This document shows positions 1 to 10,312 of a DNA stretch of 24,408 nt, piece by piece. This DNA is from Intoshia linei (lineage: Eukaryota > Orthonectida > Rhopaluridae). The notes under the pieces are model-generated. The model was not told the origin of the DNA. It ran no database searches and saw nothing but the letters and a program-made list of their open reading frames with translations. The number at the start of each line of letters is the position of its first letter. Within the stretch, counting starts at the first letter, position 1. The stretch lies in contig LWCA01000536.1 in the NCBI GenBank assembly GCA_001642005.1, forward strand, positions 1 through 24,408, in the 5' to 3' direction. The translations under genes were made by a program, and so were the position numbers.

Positions 1-180
1 TTGACACCTCTTGAATGAATGTTTATGATTCGAATCTATTCTGAATGAATTTAACACAAGTAATGACAGCCAATTTTTTAAAATTAATTTAAGTAAAAGT
101 TTTAAAATTTTACAATTTACATTTTATTAGAATTTAAACTTTAAATTAAAGGTTTATGTGTTGTTTCTATAGTTTTAAAT

Positions 181-239
181 TTTCTATCTCGCCAACTTTT
201 TCTAAATCTCAAGAATGGCGAGTTATAGAGAGAATACTG
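181..239. mobile_element. pogo/Tigger-like transposon terminus (fragment)
   Basis: Read on the minus strand, the sequence begins TA-CAGTATTCTCTCTATAAC and continues with CTCGCCATTCTTGAG. This resembles the family pattern of pogo/Tigger ends, which start CAGT after a TA target and contain a 'cTCgttATAACg' core. It contains an internal short inverted repeat (CTCGCCA at 188-194, TGGCGAG at 216-222). No matching second end was found, so it is a fragment. The assignment rests on the end pattern only. Confidence 0.35.
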
Positions 240-836
240 TACAAACATTATATTGTTAAATTTTTAATGAAAATTATTATTAAAATTAAAAATTTTTGTA
301 TTAATGAATATGCATGAATTGTGAGTAAAACTAATATGAAGATTTTGTAAAATAACAGTTAATTTCGATTTTTACCGTGTTTAAATACGAAAGTCGTTAT
401 AATCTAATTATTTATGATTGTCTGATATACTAACTTATCCATCTATAACTTACTTTTAATGTTATATTTGTTTCATTGACTCATATGTAGAAGGGTTTAA
501 ATTTTTAATATGTTTAAAATATATCGACTATGGTTTATACAACATTGCCTATTTTTTTTTTAAGTGTTAACATTATAATGGTTTAATACATATATATTAC
601 ATTCCTGTATTTGTAATTTTTAAATCATATAGCTTGTGTAATTAAAAGAAACCCAAAGAACACAAAGTTTAAATTGCGAACAAGTCGACATTTATTGACT
701 CTTATCTTGAAAGAGGCAGACAAAGTGAGTAAATTGAAACAAGCTTTACCACCAAGTAATTTTAATTTTATAAAAAATTCAATTTGATATTTTAGCATTA
801 AAAGTTGAAGATGCACACAAAAAAAGAAAATAAAAG

Positions 837-842
837 TTTAAT
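837..842 (-). promoter_or_regulatory. Putative poly(A) signal ATTAAA of the MGRN1-like gene
   Basis: The minus strand reads ATTAAA about 33 nt downstream of the stop codon at 875-877. This is the common variant hexamer. No AATAAA lies closer on this strand. Confidence 0.35.
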
Positions 843-874
843 TTGGTGGGTAAATAAATATTGACAAATATTTG

Positions 875-1084
875 TTATTGTACAATTTGAGAATCTAATT
901 TTTCTTGAAAAATTTCCATTCGTATAAGCGTTGTGAAGGGTTCGCGGCATATTGGACAAGTTATTGATTGGTATCGTATAGCTTCAGCACATTCTTCGCA
1001 TAAACATAAATGTCTGCAAGGTAAAATTATAGTGTCACGTTTTTCTGTCATACAAATGACACATTCTTGACTTGTATCATCGTC
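875..1084 (-). other. C3HC4 RING finger exon
   Basis: This last exon encodes 69 residues and the stop codon. Zinc ligands are visible in order: ECVIC, then LPCRH, then CLCEEC, then CPIC. The spacing is the C-x2-C, C-x-H, x3-C-x2-C, C-x2-C of the mahogunin RING, with the family motif ILPCRHLCLC conserved. The protein ends about 14 residues after the last ligand region. Preceding acceptor is TTCTAG on the minus strand. Confidence 0.93.
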
Positions 1085-2761
1085 CTAGAATATTACAATT
1101 ATAATATTGCTGCATTACCCAGAATTGGTTTAAAATGTCAACTAATTTGAAATGATACACCTATACTTCCGGGTCTTCAAAATTCAATCGAAAAAATGTT
1201 TTCACTCAATCCAGAATGTACCAATTACATTGTATAATTAAAATTTTTTCACTTTATTTACGATTTTTATCGTTTCAAGCCTAAGATGAACTGAATTCTG
1301 CACAATGAGTATACAAAAAATTTTTGACATCAGGTATTGCATAAATCAACAATTTTATTGTCATCGTTCATGAACCTGAAATTAACACCTATAACCCCAA
1401 ATAACTTACCGAGTTTTTTTCTGTCCCGTATATATCGCTAAGAAAATACACAAATTTTCCAATAACTTGTTTTTGTCGGACACAATGTATCATGAAGGTA
1501 TTGCGTATAAAATTAACTGTAATGAGGGCTAAATGGTGTTGAACATTGTCTAAATATTACATTTATTTTTTATAAAAATAAAAAATATACCTTTTTGGTC
1601 TTTATTGGATATTTCAACAATGATGGGATACACTATTTTTCTGGAAAAATTGTTCTAAATTTATTTTTACTGGTACATATAAAAAGTTCCAATCAAATTA
1701 ACAAAATATTTTCATAATAAACTAACGATTTGCATTGAAAATGTCAAACTAAAAATACCGATCAGATAAATAATTGTATTATTATTTTCAGCAATATAAC
1801 CACACTATTTAGTTTATCCAATACATTTTATTATAAAGTAAAAATTTACTTATTTTCTTTAGATCGATAAAATTTTATCAATAAATTCCCTATGAAATTA
1901 AACATAATTTGACTGACAAAAAATATATTAAAATCGAATTGAGTTGCACGGTTAAATATCTAAGGTTAAAATTGAATTTAAATCCAAATATCGAAAATGG
2001 TACAGTGGGTAGTTCATCCGTACCATAAAACGTGGTACACGACGTTTCTGAGAAATAAAAGTACGTAATGTAATGTTACATGTAAAACACAAAAGTCTAT
2101 ATTACTGAAGGTTTTTTGATATGATTAGAATCAAAAGTAATTGGTTCAGATTCATAGGTTAAGCAATTTCCCACTTCGTAGTTTTTCTTTTCCAGTAATA
2201 TTCCATAATTTGTACATTTCACTCTAAAGTAAAAGTATATAATTTTACCTTGTCAAACATTACTTTAATTCTCCATTAGTAACACTCTCTGTAGCGTGCT
2301 TGTGTACATTGACAAGGGTGGGTACATCGGAGTCAAAATTAAAAATTAATTTGTACATTTCACCTTCACTAACCAATTTAACAGTATCTTTGCGAATGTG
2401 TATCAAACTCTGGATTATTTTGATGGGTTTTTCTAGTTTGGTAAGAGCTTTGTCATTGAGGTGTATAGTAGTCAGATTTTTGAGATTTACCAACAATGAC
2501 AATTCTCCAAACAGAAATAAATTTTTATTATTGTACTTAGCTTCGTATTTTTCATTGGCAATGTAGTAAATATCTAAAATACATATGAAAAAATTCCAAT
2601 GACTGCGGGAAAGTACTTGAAGGATTTTCATTCGAATGCCTCCGTAAATTTCTTTGGGCGTGTAAAATTTGTCGCCTCAATATTTGTTCCCTTCTTCGTT
2701 GATTATGGAAGGTAGTTCTTGTTGATGGTCTTCCTGTAATTGGTAGGAATATATTTCCCAT
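875..2761 (-). CDS. mgrn1: MGRN1/RNF157-like RING-type E3 ubiquitin ligase
   Basis: Mahogunin-type E3 ligases transfer ubiquitin from an E2 to targets in endosomal and receptor trafficking. Exons on the minus strand: 2761-2617, 2573-2264, 2223-2106, 2047-2004 (tentative), 1640-1591, 1549-1410 and 1084-875. They join to 338 codons in one frame. The start MGNI resembles the family's MGSI start, but the Ser/Thr expected at position 6 for N-myristoylation is Leu. Residues encoded by 2573-2264 contain LFLFGE, then SLIHIRKDTVKLV and YKLIFNFDSD, matching the family's YLFGE, SLVNIRKDSLRLV and YSLEFTFDAD. The exon at 1640 gives KIVYPIIVEIS and the exon at 1549 gives RQKQVIGKFVYFLSDIYG, matching PLKQKQIVDRVSYLLQEIYG. 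The last exon holds the RING. The family's long C-terminal tail is absent. Introns of 40, 41 and 43 nt occur. The 44-nt exon fits the reading phase (without it the frame breaks) but its sequence is not clearly conserved. Confidence 0.87.
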
Positions 2762-3584
2762 TTACTTAGTTTTCAAAACATGAGTAAATTTGCTTAAAAT
2801 TAGACCTATTTTTTTAATTGGGTCAAGTTAAATAAGTATATCTAATATCTACATACGATACACAATTTTAAGAGATTTGGAATAGTAGCACACTTGCTTT
2901 GATACATTGTGTAATATGTATCCAATTGATGAATTTATTTATATTCGTAAATTAACGCAGGTTTACCACTAGTTAGAATACTAACAACGCAAATAAAAAA
3001 TAATTTCATTTATTTACATTTGTAAATTGGGTCATAATTTTCATATTAACTCAAATCGAACATTAGCATTTCAATCATTAAATACTAATGTATCCTGCCA
3101 ACAGACATACAATCGCTGTTTTTCTTTGACCGACAAAAGTATATTGGTTAAGTTGGAATGGTTAATTTTAACGGTTTAATATTGTTTTTATAACAGAATG
3201 TGTGAATCTAGGTCTAAATGTGACTTAATGAATCAAAATGCACTAATCAATAAATGGATCAATTGAAACACAATGCTGCACAATACCTTTTATTAAGGAA
3301 TGACAAATGAATTGAGTAAAATTTCAAATAACAATATCAAATTGTAATGCAATCATTAATTTTTAATTTATTTTATCAAATTAAAATTGAATTGATATGA
3401 CGACTTAATGTTGGTATAGTGACAAATAAATATTCACATTGAACGTATTCATGGAAACTATTACATAAAAATTATAAATAAATATAAATTGATAATTTTT
3501 TCGCATATCTTGACTACAAATTAATACAAAAATAATTTGATAAAGTTTATTCGCTGAATTTTTTTTAAATCTACAGTCTTGAAA
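2762..3584. promoter_or_regulatory. Divergent intergenic region between the MGRN1-like and SRRM2-like genes
   Basis: The two start codons face away from each other with 823 bp between them, so this stretch should contain both promoters and 5' UTRs. It is uniformly AT-rich; I see no CpG-rich core, convincing TATA box or repeat. No coding exon is visible. Confidence 0.5.
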
Positions 3585-5769
3585 ATGTACAATGGAATTG
3601 GATTACCTACACCACGCGGAGTAATATTTATTGTTTAAATTTAAGTGGCTTCTTGATTTAATTTTAAAGTTTTTGAATTGTACAGTTTCTTTGAATTCAA
3701 ATTATTTAAAATATAAGATGATTTTTAGTCTGGAACATCTGGACATATTACGCGCAATCTTTCTAGTGTGAGCGACAAACTTAAAGAATTTCGCATGTAT
3801 GACAATGTTTTGCCTTTAGACAGCCACGTTCAGTATAAAGTACCGAATAAGGACATTTTAATTCATGAAAAAAAACGAAAAATTGAATCAAAGTGTTTAG
3901 AATATGAAGAACAGATGGAGGAACAGGGGTACTTGTCATTATTTTATATTTGATTTTATTTGTTAGATATTCTGAGGATCACATTCAAACCAAATTAGTT
4001 AGTTTTAGAAAATTATTAGAGGAAGATGATTCACTGTACAGTAAAATACATGGTCAACAAAGACACGTTAAATCGTAATATTTAATTTTATTATTTTTTC
4101 AAAAATCTATTGGCATAGTCTTAATTCACTAGTAATTTGGTTGATTTCTTTTAATTTTCTTAAAAACGTTGTATTAGGGAGGGTTATATCAAAATTAGCT
4201 GTTTCATTTAACTTGCCAGATTTTTTATCTCAAACCTTAAATGCGAATTTATTGAAGTTTTCCTTTAAAAATATTCACTCTGATTTAAAATTTGTTTGTG
4301 ATAAAATCTGTTTGTGATTTTTTTATTTTAATAATAATTACTTTGCATCTATTAATTTATTATTAGATAAAATTAAATTTAGACATGATACTCGGACGGT
4401 AAGTGATAAATTAACCAAAAATGATTTATTGAAACGAGCCTTGAACATTAAAGAAAATTTTGTTGATGGAAGTTCTTTGAATATTATTGCTGGTAATAAG
4501 GAAGCAGCAGCTCAAATTAACAAACAAATAGAACCGTAAGATTCAAAATTATGTCTTAAATCTTAATTTCTGAATGTCAGTGTACCTCTACGTCATCGGT
4601 TCTTAATTTGGTGGTGCCAAATTATTTTTTCAGGTTCCATAAATTTTTTTATATTAATATCACAAAATTTATAAATATTTCTTGTATTATCATATTTGTT
4701 ATGTTTTATGAATTGATATTATATTAACGGCAGATGCCTAATTGACATTCAGATTATATTATTAATAATTACACAACTGAATTTTAATTTAATTTAATTT
4801 AGAAAAATTAACAGAGATAACACCAATTATGCCAAAGATCAAATGTACTTTTACTTATATTTTGTATTTTACATTTTTAGACGCAGAATAGAAAAAAACA
4901 AACAAAAACTTCACGACAAAGAAAAAATAAAACGGTAATTTATATTACAATTTTATTTTTTTAAATGTATTTATAGAAAACGCTCTACATCTTCTGAAGA
5001 ATCAAGCGAATCTACAGCAAGATTTGTTAATAACTCTAAAAAGAAATCAAATATTGTTATCAATGTACGCCCTGAAAACAGCGATCCCATGCCACCTCGA
5101 TATGATCAAGTTTGTATAAAGGAAAAGCACCGTAAGAATGTTGAGAAGTCAGATATAATCAGTCCTCCCAGTAAAAGCAAAATTACATATTCGGAATATC
5201 AGAGCCCCAAACGACGTCGGCTTCCTAGTTTACCAAAGAAATTAAACGTGGAATATTCTGAAGAATCTAGTGATTCTTCAGAATATCAAGAAGACAGACA
5301 CAGAAAGGATAAAAATCTACACAGAAGAGATCGAAATATTCGAAAATACAAAGAATCATCTAATCGAAGAGACCGAAAACGGTATCGACAGAAACATAGA
5401 CATTGTTCTTCAGACTCTTCTAGTAATGATTCCATTTCATCGGGGGAAGTGCATTCTAGAAAAAAGCGATCAATCACTCCGAGAAAAAAATCTTACCGTT
5501 ATAATGAATCTTCCAAATATGACAGAGAAAGAGTTCAGCGAAATTACTCGAGACACAGTAAGTATGACAAAAGACAAAGATATTATTCACCTCATGACAG
5601 AAAGAGAAGAGACTCTATAAAAAAACACAAATATTCAAGCGAGTCAGATTCGTGTATTGATTCACCAAAATCACATAAAAAACTAAAAACTCGACATTAT
5701 GACAAATATTTACGTAGTGGTTCACGAGAAAAACGTCACAGGCATAATACAAAGAGTTCAAAGTATTAA
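3585..5769 (+). CDS. srrm2: SRRM2/Cwc21-like spliceosome-associated SR-rich protein
   Basis: SRRM2 and yeast Cwc21 bind the catalytic spliceosome through a conserved N terminus and cwf21 domain, acting in nuclear pre-mRNA splicing. Exons: 3585-3620, 3729-3928, 3967-4074, 4383-4535, 4881-4934 and 4977-5769, giving 447 residues in one frame. The first exon encodes MYNGIGLPTPRG, the SRRM2 start; joining continues to GSGTSGHITRNLS, matching GSGTNGYVQRNLS. The cwf21 domain spans about residues 50-98, with KDILIHEKKRKIESKCLEYE and EEQGYSE. Residues near 140-150 give ENFVDGSS, as in the family's DSYVDGSS. From about residue 184 to the end the protein is rich in Arg, Lys and Ser, with RD/RR and SS/SD stretches like an RS domain. 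It is far shorter than vertebrate SRRM2. Intron phases are 0,2,2,2,2; two introns are 38 and 42 nt. Confidence 0.94.
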
Positions 5770-6964
5770 GTGTTTGATATCGTGGTTTAAACATTAATAT
5801 ATTAAATATTTGTAGTTATTTTTTCAATACAACATAATTTGTAGACTTGTTTCTTAAGTATTTTGATCATTTAAAATTTTCTTAACTGCCATCCGCCTAA
5901 TTTTCAGGGTCAGCGAAATATCGACCCGAAGTTATATATGATAGAAACGCACAATTATAAAAATATTTATTTGGCTGTAAAATTTTAACGCACTTTTGTA
6001 TACTGTTATATACTGTCCACTATAAGCGGATTTTTGTCCCTTATCTGTCCCATCCATCTGTGATTTATATACAAAACAAGCGTTTGATTCCGTTCCTAGC
6101 TTTTTGTCCCTTATGTCCGGACGTCTCTTATAAGCGGATTCCACTGTATTATAATTTACTTATAATCTTAAAACTCATTAAATTACTGTTATAACTATGG
6201 CAGTTGTTTATGGCAAAATGCCATTTTTTATATGATAATCAGCAGAAAATTACAAGCATCATAATATCAATATTATTTTTATTAAAAATAGTTTTTGAAA
6301 ATGAGAACTAATGCCGGCAGATGAATCTGATTTATTTTAACGATCTATCATTTAAAATTTCTGAAGTGCATATATTTTCCTGTAATTATAATTATCTTTC
6401 AAATTTTGATTATAATAAAAATTATTAATTATTGCATTCGACGGAACCTTTATTAAAAAACTTTGAGAACGATTGTGATACTACACATTTTGAAAAATAT
6501 ACATATATTAAATGTATATACTATACCATGTGCCTCTATTTTGATATTTATTTTTTAGTGCACCGCGAACATAAAAAGTTTGAGAAGAACTGCTCTAGAA
6601 CATTCTTCATTTAAAAAAGGGTATTTTAGGGTTTTGACCATGAATATGTAAGTTTCTTATGTAGACATTTGCGATAATGTTAATGATCGTAAAATTGGTC
6701 CCAAGATTTTTTAATTAAACGGTAACTGACAGACACGTAAATCCTTTAATTTTTTTATGAAGTTATGATTTTAAATGAGAAAAGATTGAATGGATAGGAC
6801 AAGTACTGTATAAAAGCTCCAACAATTTGTGCTATCATGACCAATTTTTTTCTATTCACATTGTATTATGTATAATATTAAAAACATAGTAATTATTAAT
6901 CTTCTAATGTGACTGGAATACAATTATTTTTTGAGGATAATAAATACATTTTAACTTATATAAT
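5770..6964. other. Non-coding stretch after the SRRM2-like gene
   Basis: AT-rich sequence with the 3' UTR of the splicing gene (possible ATTAAA signal at 5801-5806) and the pogo-like end listed separately. The short open frames at 5932-6144 (minus) and 6432-6614 (plus) show no domain; the first is built from transposon end sequence. Confidence 0.5.
6016..6146. mobile_element. pogo/Tigger-like transposon end with subterminal direct repeats
   Basis: The stretch ends TTATAAGCGGATTCCACTG followed by TA, so on the minus strand it begins TA-CAGTGGAATCCGCTTATAA, the pogo/Tigger end pattern. Inside, the block TATAAGCGGATT occurs at 6021-6032 and again at 6129-6140, and TTTTTGTCCCTTAT occurs at 6031-6044 and 6101-6114. 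Such subterminal repeats are typical transposase binding sites. No opposite end was identified, so the element is probably truncated. Confidence 0.45.
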
Positions 6965-7385
6965 ATGCTACGCGATTTTTGTTTGTGTGTGTCCGTGTTA
7001 CGCTTTATTTACATAACTAACCGTATAAGAATTTTATAAAGACCACAATTCAATTACAGTTTTTTCCGGGACGTATAATAAGATAAATTTCAACCTCCCA
7101 ATTTTACATCTTACGGGTCAAAAACCCCAGTTATCCTTCTTTTTGAAAATCAAACGAGTTGGAGAGTTTAAAAAAATATATACGCTGATGCAGATTTTAA
7201 AATCATAAATTTAAATTTAAAAAAATTATATCCTTAGGGCCAAAACCCCAAATTACCTTTCTTTTTTTAATGAAAACAGCCCTAGAATTTCAAAAAATTT
7301 ACAGGTGGTACAGTTGTATCTTGTTAACACACACAAAAAATTTCAATCTGAATAAGTGAGGCCTTCACGGTCAAAAAAGTATTTT
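6965..7385. repeat. Interspersed repeat with three diverged modules of about 125 bp
   Basis: A module of the form 'aaatttcaa(c/t)ct...gGgtCAAAAA(c)CCC' recurs at roughly 7085-7145, 7205-7266 and 7337-7385. The clearest match is GGGTCAAAAACCCCAGTTA (from 7115) against GGGCCAAAACCCCAAATTA (from 7237). The upstream part (from 6965) has a GTTTGTGTGTGTCCGTGTTA block. This looks like a decayed copy of an interspersed repeat with internal tandem structure. The class is not recognisable from the sequence. Confidence 0.5.
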
Positions 7386-9523
7386 AGTTTTCATACATTT
7401 TTTTTACGAAATATTTTATTAAAATAAAATGGCCAGAAATATAATTATTGATACATAATTGGTTTTTAAGTATTTATTTAATTGGTACTGAATATATATC
7501 ATCACATTAAAAATGACAAAATAGGTTTTTATAATTTTATTTTTTTTAAAATTTATGCTATTTATGACAATTTTTAGGATTGGCTGTTTTTACTTTATTT
7601 TTAAATGTTAACAAAAAAATTAAGATGGAATAATTCACTTTAAAGTAAAAAGTAATTGATATGAAGTGGTTTATCCTGAAACAAATTTGGGAACCACTCC
7701 TTTAAAGGATTTATAACAGTGAATAGAATGATTTTTAAGTTAGATTTTCACCATGAATTTATTTTTTTGGTAGAATAAAAATGTGCCCTCAGCAGAGCTA
7801 GGTGCTGTTTGTACATAGTACATAACAGTCAACCTAGTGGTTTTATATAATTCTCAGATATTTTATTCTTGTAAAAATGCATAAAGTTAATTAAATGTTC
7901 AATTTCACATCGCAGATTTTATTTGAATTTATACCAAACAATTTACTTTTAAAATTTAGTTTACTTATCTATCCCCTTCAAGTAACCCTTATTCAGTGTT
8001 CACTGGTAATCATGATAATCTTTAATAAGTTAAAGAAATTATTTAAATATAGTTTATCATTAATTTAAACATTTATTAACCTGTGTTATTGTGTTAATTC
8101 AATTAAACTAGAAATCATACCAAGCATTAAACAGACCAAGGAAAATAAAAAAATTAAGTAATTTCAAAATATATCGTAGAATCACAATTTAAAAACGAAT
8201 AATTGCAGCTGAGGTATAATTATTTTCATCGATAACGGTTGTTTAATTATAAACTTGATTTAAATGACATTGAGTGATAAGTCAAATATGAATGTGGTAA
8301 TTAAGTGTACAAGTGTTGAGTGTGATGAACGTAACAGAAAAATGTCAAGCATGTACTGAATGGAGAATTCCAAATTAGTTACAAAAATCTTCAATGGATT
8401 CATAGGCTACAATGAAATAAGCAAACGCATAATTCAATTAAATATCACTCGAGAGGAATTGAATTTATTATAATTACAATAATTTATATAAATTTACATT
8501 TATTATTTGCAAATTATAGTAAATCAATTTGGACATTTTTTAAATCTAATTATTACAAATCAAATTATACAAATCCAATACTAGTTCAGTTTAATTACAG
8601 GGATATCCTTAATTTATCAATACATTACAAACTTATTAACATTTCATTCAATAAATACATTGACGTAAAAATTATCAAATGAGTATAAATTATAGAAAAT
8701 TATTATATAATCGATAAATTGTAATTGATTTACTAAACCAACATTTAATCTATATTTAATTTTATTTATTTTATATTGAAAAGAGGTATTTTTTAATGTT
8801 TTATTTTTACATTTGGTTTGTTAAGTTTATAAATTGTTACTTTATTAATGTTTTAAGATTCATGATTCAGGTTAATTTTTTTGTTTGTAGATTTTGGCTT
8901 TCAGCTTTCAGCGCATTGTTAATGTTATTGTTATAAAAGCCAGTCGCGAGATATTTTAATTAGTGCGACCAAAATTAAATTTTAATTTTAAATTAATCAG
9001 AATTCAATCCTATGATGGGTGGAACCAGAGTAAAAATATAATTACAATCTACATAAAACAAATGTTAATTAAAATATGTAGAACTAAATTATTTAGTTGA
9101 TTAATAGATTAGAAGTAGTGAGTAGTAACAGTCTCCCTGCTAAACGCCCCACTAAATAATGTAAGGGTACATTCTATAGCAACGTTTCAAACGTTATTTT
9201 AATATGATGCGTAAAGAGACAACGTTAATAAGAATCTATTATTTAAATAAGTAAGTTAATGTTTTTATTATTGCAAATATCAGAGCAAGGATTCTTAACT
9301 GGTGTTCCGCAAAGAAATTTGACATTATTTTATAAATTTAAAAAAAATTTGTGTCAAACTTTTACTTTGAAAATTCTTTGATGAACATTTTGGGATATAC
9401 TATTTAATATAATTGCTCGCTAATTTTTAATCACGGAATTTTTTATAATTAATGTATACATTAAAACAGTGGTTCCCGATTGAGAAAAATTTTGATCAAC
9501 TTTTGTTTATCTTTATAGGAGAA
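7386..9523. other. Non-coding AT-rich stretch with transposon scraps
   Basis: No exon or RNA gene is visible. A probable hAT end, TTTGGGAACCACTC followed by CTTTAAAG, lies at 7688-7709. A hAT-like start, CAAGGATTCTTAACTGGTG, is near 9286, and another, CAGTGGTTCCCGATTGAG, is near 9466. None has a clear partner end, so they are probably solo termini. Confidence 0.4.
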
Positions 9524-9735
9524 TTTACCAACCCTTAAGATAAAAATACCGTTTTTCCTTAAATATTTATTCGAAAAACACAATTTAACCAAATTTTATG
9601 AGCAAAACTTTTTATTCCAACCACAAGATAAAACTACAATATTACCAACGCTTAATGGAAATATTTTTTTTTTCCAATATTATTTTGAAAAACACGATTT
9701 TACTAAATATTATGATGAAAAAAATTTTTTTTTTT
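9524..9735. repeat. Two-unit imperfect tandem repeat (about 115 bp unit)
   Basis: ACCAACCCTTAAGATAAAAA (from 9528) recurs as ACCAACGCTTAATGGAAATA (from about 9642). The block GAAAAACACAATTTAACCAA (from about 9573) recurs as GAAAAACACGATTTTACTAA (from about 9688). This explains the 79-codon open frame at 9598-9837, which shows no domain and starts inside the repeat. Confidence 0.55.
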
Positions 9736-10001
9736 AATCAACGTTTTATATTTCATGTTTCCATTGGGGTCCAACAAAATAAATATTCTGAAATGGGATT
9801 CTATTTGTTCAATGGACATTTAGACGAAATAGTTTAATGATTTTGAAACATTTACGTTAGATTTTACTGTATGAGTATCTTAAGGGTATTTGTGGAGTGG
9901 AGTGGTAGCTACCGAAAATATATGTGCTGTGTACAATAAGAATCTTTTAAACTTTACAAAAAGTAAAAAATGGTTTAAAAGATTTCGATATTAAAACTAG
10001 G
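9736..10001. other. Non-coding spacer
   Basis: I see no gene, RNA or further repeat between the tandem repeat and the first hAT-type element. Confidence 0.4.
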
Positions 10002-10009
10002 CCCTAATG

Positions 10010-10304
10010 CAGTGATGAGCAAAGTGTCCCACTCAGTGAGACTATACCAGGGGTGTACAACCTTTCCACCAATTCAGCCACAATGCTACTTTTCTCATTG
10101 GTGCCTCGGCCGCTAAGTTGAAAACGTATCACTGAAACGTCTCTGCACCTTTATCTTCACATTGCCTAACACCTCAGGCCGTTTTCAGACGGAATTTAAT
10201 TATTTCAAATTGTAAATATATAAAATTTCAACTTTTCAAAGATACCGAATAAACTTGGTTACCCGTAACAGCAACACTATTTTTTTAAAGTTTGCTTATC
10301 ACTG
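10010..10304. mobile_element. Non-autonomous hAT-type element (MITE), 295 bp
   Basis: The element begins CAGTGATGAGCAAAGT and ends AGTTTGCTTATCACTG; as inverted repeats, 14 of 16 bases match. It is flanked on both sides by the same 8 bp, CCCTAATG (10002-10009 and 10305-10312). Eight-bp duplications and CA(G)TG-type ends with GAGCAAAG are characteristic of the hAT superfamily. It has no coding capacity. Its interior is GC-richer than the surroundings and has a hAT-like block, CAGGGGTGTACAACC, near 10049. Confidence 0.82.
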
Positions 10305-10312
10305 CCCTAATG

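Larger units (their letters stand above)
1..874. other. Gene-free AT-rich flank
   Basis: No coding exon, RNA gene or complete mobile element is visible in this stretch. It holds a pogo/Tigger-like terminus (listed separately) and the presumed 3' UTR of the minus-strand ligase gene. The open frame at 625-816 on the minus strand has no recognisable motif and is probably chance. Confidence 0.6.

Noticed and set aside
2300-2566. 88-codon open frame on the plus strand
   Set aside because: It lies opposite the second exon of the MGRN1-like gene, whose minus-strand frame carries family motifs.
5270-5620. 116-codon open frame overlapping the SRRM2-like last exon, and the minus frame at 5286-5477
   Set aside because: Both are shadow frames of the Arg/Ser-rich coding exon, which joins in frame to five conserved upstream exons.
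5932-6144. 70-codon minus-strand open frame
   Set aside because: It is composed of the pogo-like end and its direct repeats; no domain is present.
7642-7709. Possible miniature hAT element flanked by CTTTAAAG on both sides
   Set aside because: The left end does not resemble the right end GGGAACCACTC in the expected position, and CTTTAAAG is self-complementary and easily found by chance.
9598-9837. 79-codon open frame
   Set aside because: It begins inside a two-unit tandem repeat and shows only homopolymer-driven Phe/Ile/Lys composition.
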